A stretch of DNA of 64,000 bases from Bacteroides sp. AN502(2024) (GTDB taxonomy: Bacteria; Bacteroidota; Bacteroidia; Bacteroidales; Bacteroidaceae): NCBI RefSeq assembly GCF_041227145.1, contig NZ_JBGFSP010000003.1, positions 1,488,001 to 1,552,000 on the forward strand. The letters are read 5' to 3'. Within the stretch, counting starts at the first letter, position 1, and every line of letters begins with the position of its first letter. Positions 9,088-19,800 of this stretch are shown here, in pieces. Below the pieces are notes generated by a model. The model saw nothing but the letters and a program-made list of their open reading frames with translations, did no database searches and was not told the DNA's origin. Both the position numbers and the translations under genes were made by a program.

Positions 9088-10680
9088 TTATTTCTTCGGA
9101 CGCTTAGGTAATACAAAGTTGGCATTCGCCCATCTCTCCCATTCAGTAACCAGTTTCGTAAGTACTTCAGGGTGCTGTTCCGCCAGATTCGTACGTTCAG
9201 TCCGGTCTTTAACCACATCATACAGTTCCCATTCTTTTCCTTTCTCGTCGCGAATCGCTTTCCAGTTACCCCAGCGGATCGCTCTATTGTTTTGATGTTC
9301 CCAATACATATATTCATGCAAAGAGTCTGTTGTTTTCCGAATAGCAGGAAAAAGGCTGCTGCCTACCAATGGATATATTTTGTTCCCACCATGATAAGTT
9401 TCCGGATAGGCGGCTCCTGTAGCTTCCAGAATTGTCGGCATGATGTCCGGCAGATAACCGGGAACACGACACCATTCTCCTTTTTTGTTCTTCAGATTGC
9501 TTTTCCACGACACGATGAGAGGAGTGGAAATACCCCCTTCATAAGAACGGCATTTATATTTCCGGAACGGAGTATTGGATACCTGTGCCCATGCTCTTCC
9601 GTAAGAAGGGAATACGCTACAAGCCGGATCGTTGATTTCAGAAACTTTTCCGCCTCCCAATTCAGCATAAGGTTCGGCACAAGCACCGTTGTCGGATAGA
9701 AACATGACAAGTGTGTTATCCAGTTTACGATTCTTTTTCAAGTAATCCAGCAATTTTCCTACATTATAATCTACACAATGCACCTGTGCCGCATAAACTG
9801 CCATCCGATAGGCTACTTTATCTTTCTCCTGTTCCGTCAATTCATCCCATTTCCGATTTTCCCATTCGGCAAACTCTGTATTCAGTTCGATAATACCCAG
9901 CTTGATCATTCGTTTCCGTCTCGCTTCACGAATTTCATCCCACCCTTTCTCACGATAGATCTTCGTGAACTTTTGAATGTCTTCTTCTTTTGCCTGCAAC
10001 GGCCAGTGGGGAGCGTTAAAGGCTAAATAAAGGAAGAATGGTTTGTCGTCTTTCTGTTCATCAACGAAGCGGATTGCATAATCAGTAAATGCGTCCGTTG
10101 TATAATAAGGAGCTTCCGGTACCGGAAGTTTCGTGTTATCAAGAGTCAAGCCCCGTCCTCCCGATGGGCGGAGATAACTGCAAGCACCAGCCAAAATCCC
10201 ATAAAACCGTTCAAATCCCCGTTGCAAGGGCCACTTTTCTTTTCCATGCATTCCCAAATGCCATTTACCAGCCATATAAGTATGATAACCGCTTTCTTTC
10301 AGCACTTCAGCTATCGTGACGCAGTTCCGGTTCAAAAACCCTTTATATCCCGGCACTCCCCAGTCGTTCGGGCTCTTTTGATTGGGTTGATTAAACGGAT
10401 CTTCGGACATCTGCCCGATACCCGCCTGGTGCTGATATAATCCTGTCATTAAACTAGCTCGAGCGGGACAAGAACGCGAAGTGTTATAGAATTGTGTAAA
10501 ACGCACTCCTTTGGATGCCAACGCATCAATATTAGGAGTTAATATTTCTCCACCATAGCAGCCGATATCGGAATAACCCATATCATCTACCATAATCAAT
10601 ACGACATTCGGTTTCTCTTGTGCCGAACAAAACGATGCCATCAATAAGGGGGCAGTCATTAAGACGTTCTGCTTTATCAT
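9088..10680 (-). CDS. Arylsulfatase, family S1, serine type, first gene of operon
   Basis: This 530-residue protein has a signal peptide (about 1-20) and VDDMGYSDIGCYGGE as the metal-binding start. The formylglycine motif reads S70-C-P-A-R74. The residue two before proline is serine, so this is also a serine-type enzyme despite the adjacent cysteine. GKWHLG and FLSDNG are conserved sulfatase segments. The long form with YNTSRSCP and LYQHQAGIG is typical of the S1_4-like arylsulfatases common in Bacteroides; the one at 39467-41152 is of the same type. It starts 22 nt after the predicted -7 box at 10703-10710 and leads the operon 9088/7699/6266/4849. Confidence in the family is high; substrate unknown. 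Confidence 0.91.
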   Translation of the reverse strand: MIKQNVLMTAPLLMASFCSAQEKPNVVLIMVDDMGYSDIGCYGGEILTPNIDALASKGVRFTQFYNTSRSCPARASLMTGLYQHQAGIGQMSEDPFNQPNQKSPNDWGVPGYKGFLNRNCVTIAEVLKESGYHTYMAGKWHLGMHGKEKWPLQRGFERFYGILAGACSYLRPSGGRGLTLDNTKLPVPEAPYYTTDAFTDYAIRFVDEQKDDKPFFLYLAFNAPHWPLQAKEEDIQKFTKIYREKGWDEIREARRKRMIKLGIIELNTEFAEWENRKWDELTEQEKDKVAYRMAVYAAQVHCVDYNVGKLLDYLKKNRKLDNTLVMFLSDNGACAEPYAELGGGKVSEINDPACSVFPSYGRAWAQVSNTPFRKYKCRSYEGGISTPLIVSWKSNLKNKKGEWCRVPGYLPDIMPTILEATGAAYPETYHGGNKIYPLVGSSLFPAIRKTTDSLHEYMYWEHQNNRAIRWGNWKAIRDEKGKEWELYDVVKDRTERTNLAEQHPEVLTKLVTEWERWANANFVLPKRPKK

Positions 10681-10702
10681 AGTATTATCAATTATCTGAA
10701 AA

Positions 10703-10756
10703 CAAAAGTAGAAAAGTTTATGGAAAAGGAAGGAAAAATGCTAATCAATAAAGGAC
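10703..10756 (-). promoter_or_regulatory. Predicted HTCS-type activator site and promoter of four-sulfatase operon
   Basis: On the minus strand GTCCTTT (10750-10756) is followed by ATTGATTAG. The -7 box TACTTTTG lies at 10703-10710, with 39 nt between the GTCCTTT and the box. A 30-bp block (10726-10755) matches the promoter of the other sulfatase operon (38001-38030) at 29 of 30 positions, with the same distance to an identical -7 box. The ORF starts at 10680, giving a leader of about 16 nt. Confidence 0.75.
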
Positions 10757-10831
10757 AAAATCAGGTATATATGATACAAAATGAACGTACAACGCTTCCA
10801 CAAACATTTATTTCTGTCCTGAATAAATTCT

Positions 10832-10885
10832 TTCCTTTATTGAACAATAAGTTCTCTATTTTTAAGTCAACATATTCTAACTTTG
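10832..10885 (+). promoter_or_regulatory. Predicted HTCS-type activator site and promoter of the 853-residue protein gene
   Basis: TTCCTTTATTGAAC starts at 10832. Its ATTG begins 39 nt before a perfect Bacteroides -7 box TAACTTTG (10878-10885). It sits back to back with the sulfatase-operon site at 10703-10756, so the intergenic region drives both directions. Leader about 17 nt. Confidence 0.7.
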
Positions 10886-10909
10886 TATTCTAGTTAAAAA
10901 CCTACTGAA

Positions 10910-13471
10910 ATGAAAAACAAACGAGTTCCCATTTTTCTTTCTTTTTGCTTATCATTGGCAATAGCATGGGGAGAAGTTCCTCCTGCCAAAGTTGTATTCC
11001 GGCAATACATGAATCAGGCACAAACATTTGCCAACAACTTTCCGCGGGAGAAAGCATATTTGCATTTTGACAACACGAGTTATTATGTCGGTGACACTAT
11101 CTGGTTTAAAGCTTATGTCACTCTTGCCGAACAGCAGACTTTCAGTCTGATCAGTCGTCCTCTGTACGTGGAATTAGTAGATCAAACAGGAAATATAACA
11201 GATAAACAAATCATCAAACTGACGCAAGGAAAAGGAAACGGACAATTCGTTCTTCCCCGTTCTATGCTATCCGGCTATTATGAGGTACGTGCCTATACCC
11301 GCTGGATGCTTGCTTTCAATGAGCCGCAGTATTTCTCACGTACTTTCCCTATTTATCAACTGACGAATAGTGATAAGCCGGAACGTAGTATCACGACTTA
11401 CGAACTTAGTTCGTCGATGGAGAACCGTCCGTCGGAAACAAAGGAGAAGTTGAGTGTGCGTTTTTTCCCCGAAGGAGGACAATTAGTGGAAGGAGTGACT
11501 TCACAAGTGGCTTTCAAGGCGGAGAGTAAAAATGAAGGGAATATAGAATTAACAGGAACGATCTATACCAAAGAAGGAACAGAAATCACTTCTTTCGAAA
11601 CTTTACACGATGGAATGGGGCATTTTAAATATACGCCTTCTGCACAACCGGCTATTGCCAAAGTCAACTTCCAAGGAAAAAAATATGAATTTACTCTTCC
11701 ACAGGCGTTGCCTAACGGGTATGTATTGAGCACTGTCAACAATGCCGGCGCCCTTTTAGTAAAAGTATCCTGTAATGCCGCTACTCCTCAAGATACATTG
11801 GCTGTATTTATCAGCCATCAAGGGCGGCCGTATGTTCATCAATTGATTAATTGCCAGGCAGACACTCCACAGGAGTTTATTCTGCCTACCCGTAAACTAC
11901 CGGCAGGCGTACTGCAAGTCAGCCTCATCAATCGGGCCGGCAATACATTATGCGAACGTTTTGTCTTTTCTTATCCACGTGCTCCTCTGCAACTATCTGC
12001 GGAAGGATTGAAAGAAGTGTATGCTCCTTACGCTCCTATTCGTTGTGAATTACAGGTAAAGAATGCCAAAGGAGAACCGATATCGGGAGACGTATCGGTC
12101 AGTATCCGGGATGCCGTCCGGTCAGATTATCTGGAGTATGACAATAATATCTTCACTGATTTGCTGTTAACATCTGATTTAAAAGGATATATCCATCAGC
12201 CCGGTTATTATTTTGCATCACCGTCTCCCCGGAAGCAAACGGAATTGGATATTTTATTGATGGTGCACGGATGGCGTAAATATGATATGAGCCAAGTCAT
12301 TTCTACTGCCCCTTTCACTCCGTTGCAGTTACCGGAGGCTCAATTAGTGTTGAACGGGCAGGTGAAATCAACGATCCTCAAAAATAAGCTGAAAGATATA
12401 GCGCTTAGTGTGCTAGTGAAGAAAGATGACCAATTTATTACCGGAGGAACCGTGACCGATGAAAATGGCCGTTTCAGCATTCCGGTAGAAGACTTTGAAG
12501 GAATCACGGAAGCAGTGATCCAAACCCGGAAAGTCGGTAAAGAGCGCAACAAGGATGCATCCATTCTGATCGACCGTAATTTTTCACCTGCCCCCCGAGC
12601 CTATAGTTACAAAGAACTTCACCCTGAATGGAGAGACCTGACTTACTGGCAACAGAAAGCTGAAAATTTTGATTCTCTCTATATGGATTCCATTCGGAAG
12701 GTAGAAGGACTTTATGTCTTGGATGAAGTGGAAATAAAAAGTAAACGTCGGCAAAGCAGTAACATGGCTACTAAAATCAATGAAAAGAGCATTGACGCTT
12801 ATTACGATGTACGCCGTTCTGTAGATTTATTACGTGACAACGGAAAGATTGTCACAACGATTCCGGAATTAATGGAAAAGTTAAGCCCACAATTTGATTG
12901 GGACCGTAGCAACGACAAGCTTACATATCGGCAGAAACCGATCTGCTATATCATGGATAATCACATTTTGTCCGAAACAGAAACTCAAATGATGCTGACC
13001 GAAGTGGATGGATTAGCTTCTATCATCATCAGCAAAGGAACCGGAGGTGTTGATGACGATATTATCCAAAACACCAAAATGTCCGAAGTTACGGATAGTG
13101 CAGGAGTTGACATCAGCAAACTGGATAAATACAGTGTCTTCTACCTGATTCCTCTACCCAGACGTGATGTTTTAAACAAAAGCCAAAGTGCCGTACTCGG
13201 TACCCGGCAAACAGTTATTCAGGGATATACGCATGCACTGGAACATTATTCGCCCGCCTACCCGACCCAAGAATTGTATATGGACAAAGTAGACAAAAGG
13301 CGGACACTATACTGGAATCCGGCTGTACGGACAGATGAAAATGGGAAAGCTGTGATTGAATGTTATAATAACCAATATTCCACTCCTGTGATTATTCAGG
13401 CGGAAACAATGAGTAAGGATGGGCAAATAGGAAGTGTGAAATATTCTACAATCGGACAAACGGAACAATAG
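10910..13471 (+). CDS. Secreted MG2-domain protein with plug-like segment
   Basis: This 853-residue exported protein starts with a signal peptide (about 1-21). The segment FPREKAYLHFDNTSYYVGDTIW is typical of the MG2 (macroglobulin-like) domain proteins of Bacteroidota. Further Ig-like domains follow to about 450, then a carboxypeptidase-regulatory-like segment (about 470-560). A TonB-plug-like segment follows (YVLDEVEIKSK near 605, then IPELMEKLSP and ICYIMDNH). There is no beta-barrel, so it is not a transporter. Such proteins occur beside PULs and elsewhere; their function is not established, and a role in surface assembly or partner binding is a guess. It stands alone between divergent sulfatases and the convergent first PUL. 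Its promoter has the element shared by the sulfatase and PUL promoters, which ties it to the same stimulus. Confidence 0.75.
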   Translation: MKNKRVPIFLSFCLSLAIAWGEVPPAKVVFRQYMNQAQTFANNFPREKAYLHFDNTSYYVGDTIWFKAYVTLAEQQTFSLISRPLYVELVDQTGNITDKQIIKLTQGKGNGQFVLPRSMLSGYYEVRAYTRWMLAFNEPQYFSRTFPIYQLTNSDKPERSITTYELSSSMENRPSETKEKLSVRFFPEGGQLVEGVTSQVAFKAESKNEGNIELTGTIYTKEGTEITSFETLHDGMGHFKYTPSAQPAIAKVNFQGKKYEFTLPQALPNGYVLSTVNNAGALLVKVSCNAATPQDTLAVFISHQGRPYVHQLINCQADTPQEFILPTRKLPAGVLQVSLINRAGNTLCERFVFSYPRAPLQLSAEGLKEVYAPYAPIRCELQVKNAKGEPISGDVSVSIRDAVRSDYLEYDNNIFTDLLLTSDLKGYIHQPGYYFASPSPRKQTELDILLMVHGWRKYDMSQVISTAPFTPLQLPEAQLVLNGQVKSTILKNKLKDIALSVLVKKDDQFITGGTVTDENGRFSIPVEDFEGITEAVIQTRKVGKERNKDASILIDRNFSPAPRAYSYKELHPEWRDLTYWQQKAENFDSLYMDSIRKVEGLYVLDEVEIKSKRRQSSNMATKINEKSIDAYYDVRRSVDLLRDNGKIVTTIPELMEKLSPQFDWDRSNDKLTYRQKPICYIMDNHILSETETQMMLTEVDGLASIIISKGTGGVDDDIIQNTKMSEVTDSAGVDISKLDKYSVFYLIPLPRRDVLNKSQSAVLGTRQTVIQGYTHALEHYSPAYPTQELYMDKVDKRRTLYWNPAVRTDENGKAVIECYNNQYSTPVIIQAETMSKDGQIGSVKYSTIGQTEQ

Positions 13472-13652
13472 CTCTTATTGTAGCGTAGCCCTATACATCC
13501 GGTAATATATAGCTTACACACTAAAAAGCACGTGAGATTGACAGAGCTTGATCGTTTTGCTCACACTTCTTATTAGCTGCTTTTTCCATTAAAAAAGGAA
13601 ACAGGTAAATAAAGATCGGAGCAGTTAATCACAATCTATTATAAGCAAATGA

Positions 13653-13746
13653 GGCTGTCTAACAAGTCCTATTTTCACGACTTCATCCCTGCCAGAATAT
13701 GGTTTGGCAGGGATGACTTCTAAATACTGAGATCTGTTAGACAGCC
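13653..13746. terminator. Nested double hairpin between convergent genes
   Basis: The outer arms GGCTGTCTAACA (13653-13664) and TGTTAGACAGCC (13735-13746) are perfect complements. Inside them an 11-bp stem, CATCCCTGCCA (13684-13694) and TGGCAGGGATG (13705-13715), forms a second hairpin. It lies between the MG2 gene (+) and the first PUL (-), so a bidirectional terminator is the simplest role. A small palindromic repeat element is an alternative. Confidence 0.6.
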
Positions 13747-13767
13747 CCATTTCTATTTATTATAGAA

Positions 13768-14787
13768 TTACCATTCAATTTGCTGATCCTCATCCGGAAT
13801 CTGGGTATTAATATTCCGTTGCAACGTCATGCTTCCTTCTACCCTATATTTGATAGGAATGACTTCCGCAGCACTTCCACCATAGGTAAAATCTTGGAAA
13901 TCATATTCAAACATAATTTGAACGTAGCGACGTTCCAAATATGGACGTGTAGCATCCATAATCGATGTCTTGCTATAGATAGGCACCCCTATCAGTTTGA
14001 ACTGCATTTCGTTATTGGGATCGTCCGGCTTCATATCCAATGTCCCATCTTCTTTGAAGCGTACATTGATTTTGTATTTCTTACGTATATCCTTATCCAT
14101 GTCTTCATTAATCAGACCAGCATAAAAGAATACGGAATTGTTATCTATCACATATGCTGTACGCTTATTCGTCGTTCTTGCATTAGTATCAGGCTTACCA
14201 TTTATATAAGTGTACACTTTCATAGAAGAAGCCGTGTACGAACCGGAATAATCATTAAAAGGTACTACCTTCAACAAAGCTTTTGCATAGTTCTTGCGTG
14301 GATGTCTTTGATAATCAGATGGTTCATCATCAATAACAGTTAATGGTAAAACCCACTTTTCCAACATATCAATACCTTGTAAATTGAAATCTATATTTAA
14401 TTGTTCTACACACGAACCGGCAGGAATATGTACTGTTTCAGGGAATTCATATTTGTCTTCCTCCATTTCCGTATACCACAATTCCGGACGATAAAGACTA
14501 AAACGTTCGATATTCAGCGTTTTCAATGTGTCTTTATCCACTGCTATATGTATATCTCTATCTTGTCCATTCACTGTAGAGCCACTGACAATGATAGGTA
14601 ACTGATAAGTCACCTTTCCATTGTCCTTATATCTGACATAAATGGTAGTAACCCCATCGCCTCCTGAAGTGATAGGGGCTTTGAAAGATACATATTGTTC
14701 ATACTGCTCATCTTCCCACTCATTATTACAAGCGGTTCCCAAAACGACGACAGCCAATAAACTGAAATAAATATATATACTCTTCAT
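13768..14787 (-). CDS. DUF1735/DUF4973-type surface lipoprotein of first PUL
   Basis: This 339-residue protein has a lipoprotein signal ending in VLGTAC (Cys about 20), followed by N-E-W-E-D, an acidic stretch typical of surface-exposed Bacteroides lipoproteins. The N-terminal half resembles DUF1735 (beta-sandwich with repeated Q-L-P-I-I-V and V-H-I-P-A-G strands). The C-terminal half has an EYDFQDFTYG segment near the end, as in DUF4973 or lipocalin-like domains of PUL lipoproteins. Position after SusC and SusD suggests a surface glycan-binding protein in the SusE/F slot. It is the last gene of the operon 24012-13768, 20 nt after susD. Binding specificity cannot be inferred. Confidence 0.72.
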   Translation of the reverse strand: MKSIYIYFSLLAVVVLGTACNNEWEDEQYEQYVSFKAPITSGGDGVTTIYVRYKDNGKVTYQLPIIVSGSTVNGQDRDIHIAVDKDTLKTLNIERFSLYRPELWYTEMEEDKYEFPETVHIPAGSCVEQLNIDFNLQGIDMLEKWVLPLTVIDDEPSDYQRHPRKNYAKALLKVVPFNDYSGSYTASSMKVYTYINGKPDTNARTTNKRTAYVIDNNSVFFYAGLINEDMDKDIRKKYKINVRFKEDGTLDMKPDDPNNEMQFKLIGVPIYSKTSIMDATRPYLERRYVQIMFEYDFQDFTYGGSAAEVIPIKYRVEGSMTLQRNINTQIPDEDQQIEW

Positions 14788-14807
14788 ATCATATTCTTAT
14801 TAGGAGA

Positions 14808-16862
14808 TTAATCATTGTACGTCCATCCCGGGTTCTGCGTTAACCGTTTATTACGTTTCAACTCATCGTGGCTGATAGGCCAAAAATAGAGTTTACGCGA
14901 GAAAGCAGTTGGCAAGTCTGCAATTTCAATTGGCGTATAGAATTGTTCTCTCTGTTCCTCTGTATCCGACATATAGAAATTGCATCCATAATTTTTCTTG
15001 GATTCTTCCACTTCTGCATCTTTCCATCTACGTAAATCGAAATAACGCTGCCCTTCACCCATAAATTCAATCTGACGTTCACGTTTCAATTTCTTACGAA
15101 ATACATCCCGGTCTTGATATTCTGCCATTGTATAATCGGGAACACCTGCACGACGACGTACATCCCTGATACCTTTTTTCATTTCATTAATGTCACGCCT
15201 AATAGTATAACTAGTAGAGCCATCCCATGATGGAATGTCGTATGAAGCTCCATCTTCCAGTTCATTCAAAGCTTCAGCGTAGATCAACAGAATTTCGGCA
15301 AAACGAATGGCAGGTTCTGCTTTCGCTTTGATTTCCTTACGATTCGTATCGTCCGGATGCACATACTTCATGATACCGATCCCAGATCGCAAATAAACAC
15401 CAGTACCAGAGAAACCGTCAGTATTGATACCATAATAATAGTTGACTTGTTTCTCAACGTCATTCTTATAATCAACCGTCTCTGCATTTTTCAGTAAAGG
15501 CCATACGCAACCATTAAACGAAACAGAAGCGTAGAAACGAGGCTCACGCCATGCATACTCTTTCCACACCCCCTTCTTTAAATGAGGATACGTTCCTGCT
15601 TCTCCTTCCTTCTTGGTCACAAAACGTTTTCCAACCTGACAGGTATCCAAAAAGGTTTGGCGGTTAAACTCCGAGCCATCATACATATAGTAAGCGTCAC
15701 ACATCTTTAATGTCATACCATAAGCGTTGCTTCCATTACCCAATGTTCTCGGCATTTGAAGTCTCACCATTTCAACCAGACTGTTCCCCCCTTGGTTACG
15801 TCCACGGCTGAAAATCAATTCCGGATTCTGATACATCGCTAATGCACCGTTGAAAACCGATCGATAAGATTCGTAAGGATCGATATCGCTATAACCACCT
15901 TCGTTCCATGTCTTTTTTGAAAAGTCGCCATCCTGATAAGGAGGAATGGTAGCAGGATAGCCGGGTTCGGCAATGTTAGTAGCCTTTTTGTAATAAAGTT
16001 CATAACGATGTCCGTTATTTTCTCCCGGTAGTTCCATTACATCTCTGGCCGCTGCCGCTGCTTTTGCCCACTTATATTCATTGTACTCTTGAGACATTAA
16101 ACAATTTCCATCGTAGTCTACCATATCCGAAAACTTATCAGCATCATCCGGACGTGGATTATTGATAGGACTTGCCGAATACAACAACGCCCTGGCACGA
16201 GCCGCCAATGCCGCTCCGCGTGTAGGACGCGCCCCCTGATTAATAGCCCGAATCAAAGGCAAGTCCTTGGCAGCTAAAAGCATTTCCGACTCAATGTATT
16301 CCACACATTTATCATATGAACTACGCTGAATGGCCAAATCATCATAACTAGAAGTATAATCCACTCCCTCATCGGGCAGCAAAGGTACAGGACCGTATTT
16401 GCGCAACAATAACCAATAATAATAAGCACGAACAAAACGTGCTTGTGCCTTCAAATCCGCCCTCTCCTCTTCGGTAAACTCCGTGTTCATATCAATATTT
16501 TGAATGAAGATAGAGGCCTGGCGGATACCTTTATAACTTTCATTCCACGAATGTCGGTAGCCTTCATCATAAGTACCGGTTTTGAATGTCTTATACTCAT
16601 CCAGACTATTACCTCCGAAGTAGATATCATCAGCAAAATTAGTAATGGTATTCAACATCATAGATACTTCTAAATTGTATCCATTCAAAAAGGAGTAGGC
16701 ATGTGCCAACCATTCTTCTGTGTTTTCCTTATCAGTGAACACATCCTCCAAAGACCGACGATCTTTGAAATATTTGTCTGAGTCGAGTTTATCCGTACAA
16801 GCGACAGTAATCACACTCAACACAACGCCAATATACAGTTTATATATATTTCTCATCTTCAT
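14808..16862 (-). CDS. SusD-like outer-membrane glycan-binding lipoprotein (first PUL)
   Basis: This 684-residue RagB/SusD-family protein has a lipoprotein signal (SVITVAC, Cys about 22). Helical TPR-like segments include W-N-E-S-Y-K-G-I-R-Q-A (about 107-117) and A-R-F-V-R-A-Y-Y-Y-W-L-L, both hallmarks of SusD. The C-terminal signature R-E-R-Q-I-E-F-M-G-E-G-Q-R-Y-F-D-L-R-R-W is complete. It is longer than classical SusD (about 550), mainly through loops around 270-420. It lies 8 nt after susC and partners with it as the lid over the transporter. Confidence 0.93.
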   Translation of the reverse strand: MKMRNIYKLYIGVVLSVITVACTDKLDSDKYFKDRRSLEDVFTDKENTEEWLAHAYSFLNGYNLEVSMMLNTITNFADDIYFGGNSLDEYKTFKTGTYDEGYRHSWNESYKGIRQASIFIQNIDMNTEFTEEERADLKAQARFVRAYYYWLLLRKYGPVPLLPDEGVDYTSSYDDLAIQRSSYDKCVEYIESEMLLAAKDLPLIRAINQGARPTRGAALAARARALLYSASPINNPRPDDADKFSDMVDYDGNCLMSQEYNEYKWAKAAAAARDVMELPGENNGHRYELYYKKATNIAEPGYPATIPPYQDGDFSKKTWNEGGYSDIDPYESYRSVFNGALAMYQNPELIFSRGRNQGGNSLVEMVRLQMPRTLGNGSNAYGMTLKMCDAYYMYDGSEFNRQTFLDTCQVGKRFVTKKEGEAGTYPHLKKGVWKEYAWREPRFYASVSFNGCVWPLLKNAETVDYKNDVEKQVNYYYGINTDGFSGTGVYLRSGIGIMKYVHPDDTNRKEIKAKAEPAIRFAEILLIYAEALNELEDGASYDIPSWDGSTSYTIRRDINEMKKGIRDVRRRAGVPDYTMAEYQDRDVFRKKLKRERQIEFMGEGQRYFDLRRWKDAEVEESKKNYGCNFYMSDTEEQREQFYTPIEIADLPTAFSRKLYFWPISHDELKRNKRLTQNPGWTYND

Positions 16863-16870
16863 GTATTTAA

Positions 16871-19800
16871 TTAGATATTTACAGTCAATCCTAAAGTAAA
16901 TGTCTTGGCAAGCGGATACTTCTCTCCGTTAGTACTTCCCATTTCCGGATCCCATTCTTTAAATTTGGCAAACGTCAAGAGGTTTGTACCGATAAAAAAT
17001 ACGCGTATTTTGCTAAACCGCATCTTGCTCACGATTGATTTCGGTAAGGTATAACCAACTTCCAATGTTTTCAAGCGCAAATAAGAACCGTCTCTGAGCC
17101 AGAAAGTGGAAGCTCTATAGTTATTATCATTTCCTCCATAGCTAAGTCTCGGATACGAAGCGTTCGGATTCTCATTGGCCGGAATGCCCAATGTGACTGC
17201 AGTTTCCGCATCAACATAGCGATCTCGCACCAAATTCGTCAGAACATTTCCCCACTGACTACCACTAAAGGCATATACAGTAGGACCATCAATAAAAAAC
17301 GAAGACTTGCCTGCCCCTTGGAAATGTGCATTGAAATCGACACCTTTCCATTGTGCAGAGATACCAAAACCATAAATTAAATTCGGCTTAGTTGTCGCAC
17401 CAACAGCCACTCTGTCTCCGTCATTAACAACACCATCTCCATTGACATCTTTATATTTGATATCACCCGGTTGTACTTTTCCCCATACAGTCTGCTGAGG
17501 ACTATTGCGTATATCATCGTAATCCTTGAACAGTCCCACAGCAATTAGCCCCTTTGCCTGATTCACCCGGTACCCAGCCTCCTTTTGATAAGGGTAAACC
17601 GCATTCATTTCATCTTTCTCCAAAATCTCGTTTTTGCTGTAAGTAAAATTACCGCGAACTGTCAGATTGACCTTTCCTATCTTTTGCTTGTAAGCAAAGT
17701 TACCGTCAAAACCTTTCGACAGAACACTGCCGACATTGGCTTTCGGATTACTATTCACTCCCACAATACCCGGTAGATATTTACGTTCCATATAGATGCC
17801 ATCACGCTGCTCATGGAAATAGTCTACAGTAGCCGTAACTTTATCATTGAATAAGGATAGGTCCACACCCGCATCGTGCTTGGTTGCAATTTCCCAAGTG
17901 ACATTGTTGGAGGCCAACTGCGTATACATCATTCCCGTATATACATTGTCCGGAGAGCCATAATCACTCCAAGTCCAGCCACTCCCATCATCCTTGATAG
18001 TATACAAGTAAGGGAAACGTACGTCCATCTTATCATTACCAACCTTACCATAGGAGTAACGTAATTTGAACATATTCATCCATTTCAGATGTTTCTTAAC
18101 AAACTTCTCTTCCGCTATGTTCCAAGCCAAAGAAAAAGCGGGGAAAAAGCCGAAACGATGTCCGTCAGCAAAATTTTCTGAACCATTATAGCCAAAATTG
18201 AAGTCGGCAAAATAACGATAATTCCAGTTATAACTAGCACGCCCCGCCAATCCCATGTGACGCTTGGCAATACCATTTTTTACGTCTGTTCCAATATCGA
18301 CTGTAGTTCGGTAAGCATCCTGACTATATTTCAATGTCCCACCTATATGATGTGCATGAAATGCACGATTATATTGCAGATAGGCTTCTAAAAATTCACG
18401 GCGCTCACCGGTAGAGGAACTAGTCTGTTCCATCGGTTTCTCGGCACTTTGTTGCTTGAAGATCAGGTTTCCGGCATCATCGCGTTCTCTTTGGGCGCGC
18501 CAGGTTTCCGGCATTCTTATCCGGTTTATTTCACTCTGATTGTTCGTATCAAATCCAAAGCGACCTTCAAAACGCAAACCTTTGGTAATAAAGTCCAGCT
18601 TTTGCTCCAAAGATATATTTGTCTGAATTTTATTATTCCAGATTTCTTTATATCCAGTCTGTGTGGCAAGTACCCAAGGATTCTTACGATTATCTTCTAC
18701 CCCGTGTGCAGGAATATAACCATTAGAATACATGACAGGAATACTGACCGGATTCTGCCCCATTAATGAAGTCCATACATTAGAACCTTGTCCCGGTGCA
18801 TTACGCTTCTTTAATGAACCGGATACACCCACTTTTACAAGAGTAGTCTTTGTTACATCAATATCTGTATTCAAACGATAATTCCAACGCTGACTGCTAG
18901 GATTAGTATTATAATCCTCACGCATAGCATCATCCGTTTTGTACATTCCTTCTTCATTCACATAACTCAACGATACGAAATAACGTGCTGTACTACCACC
19001 GCCACTCATATTCAAATTGGCACGATAAGTCATGGCTCCGTCTTTCAACAACACATCCATCCAGTCTACATTCGGATATAAATCCGGATCAAGTCCCAAT
19101 CGCAGGAGTTCCATTTCATCATCTTGATAAATTCTCTCTTGATTACGAGTAATCTGTGCTTCATTCATCAACATGGCGTAACTATAGCCGTCCGCAAATT
19201 CCGGTGTAATAGTACGTGCATTATAAGAGGTCTCCACTTTAGCATTGATCTTGATCTTACCTTCTTTACCATGTTTAGTAGTAATCAACACTACACCATT
19301 AGCACCACGAGGACCATAAATAGCTGTTGTAGAAGCATCTTTCAACACAGTAAAAGATTCAATATCTTCAATATTGATTTCATCCAAATCGCGTTCGAAA
19401 CCATCAACGAGAACCAATGCAGAGCTGTTAGCACCAAAAGTAGATATACCACGGATCCAGAATTCTGAAGTATTCACACCTGGTTGTCCGGAAGTCTGCA
19501 TAGCAAGAACACCTGATACATTTCCAGCTAATGCATTAGAAAGATTTGCTGAAGGATTTGACTTTAGTACTTCTACATCTACATTCGTCACTGCACCTGT
19601 CACTGTCAATTTTCTCTGTGCTCCAGTTCCTGTAATTACAACCTCATCAATTTCCCTAGCCTCCGTTTCTTTCATCGATATATTTACCAAACTCTGGCGT
19701 TTCACCAACATCTCTTGCGTATCAAAACCAATATACGAAAATACCAAACGAGAAAATTCCTCAATTTTAATTTTGTAACGCCCGTTGATATCTGTTATCG

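Noticed and set aside
9088..10680. Cysteine-type sulfatase because of SRSCPAR
   Set aside because: The formylglycine position is two before the proline, which is serine; the cysteine is the variable residue. The same applies to 39467-41152.
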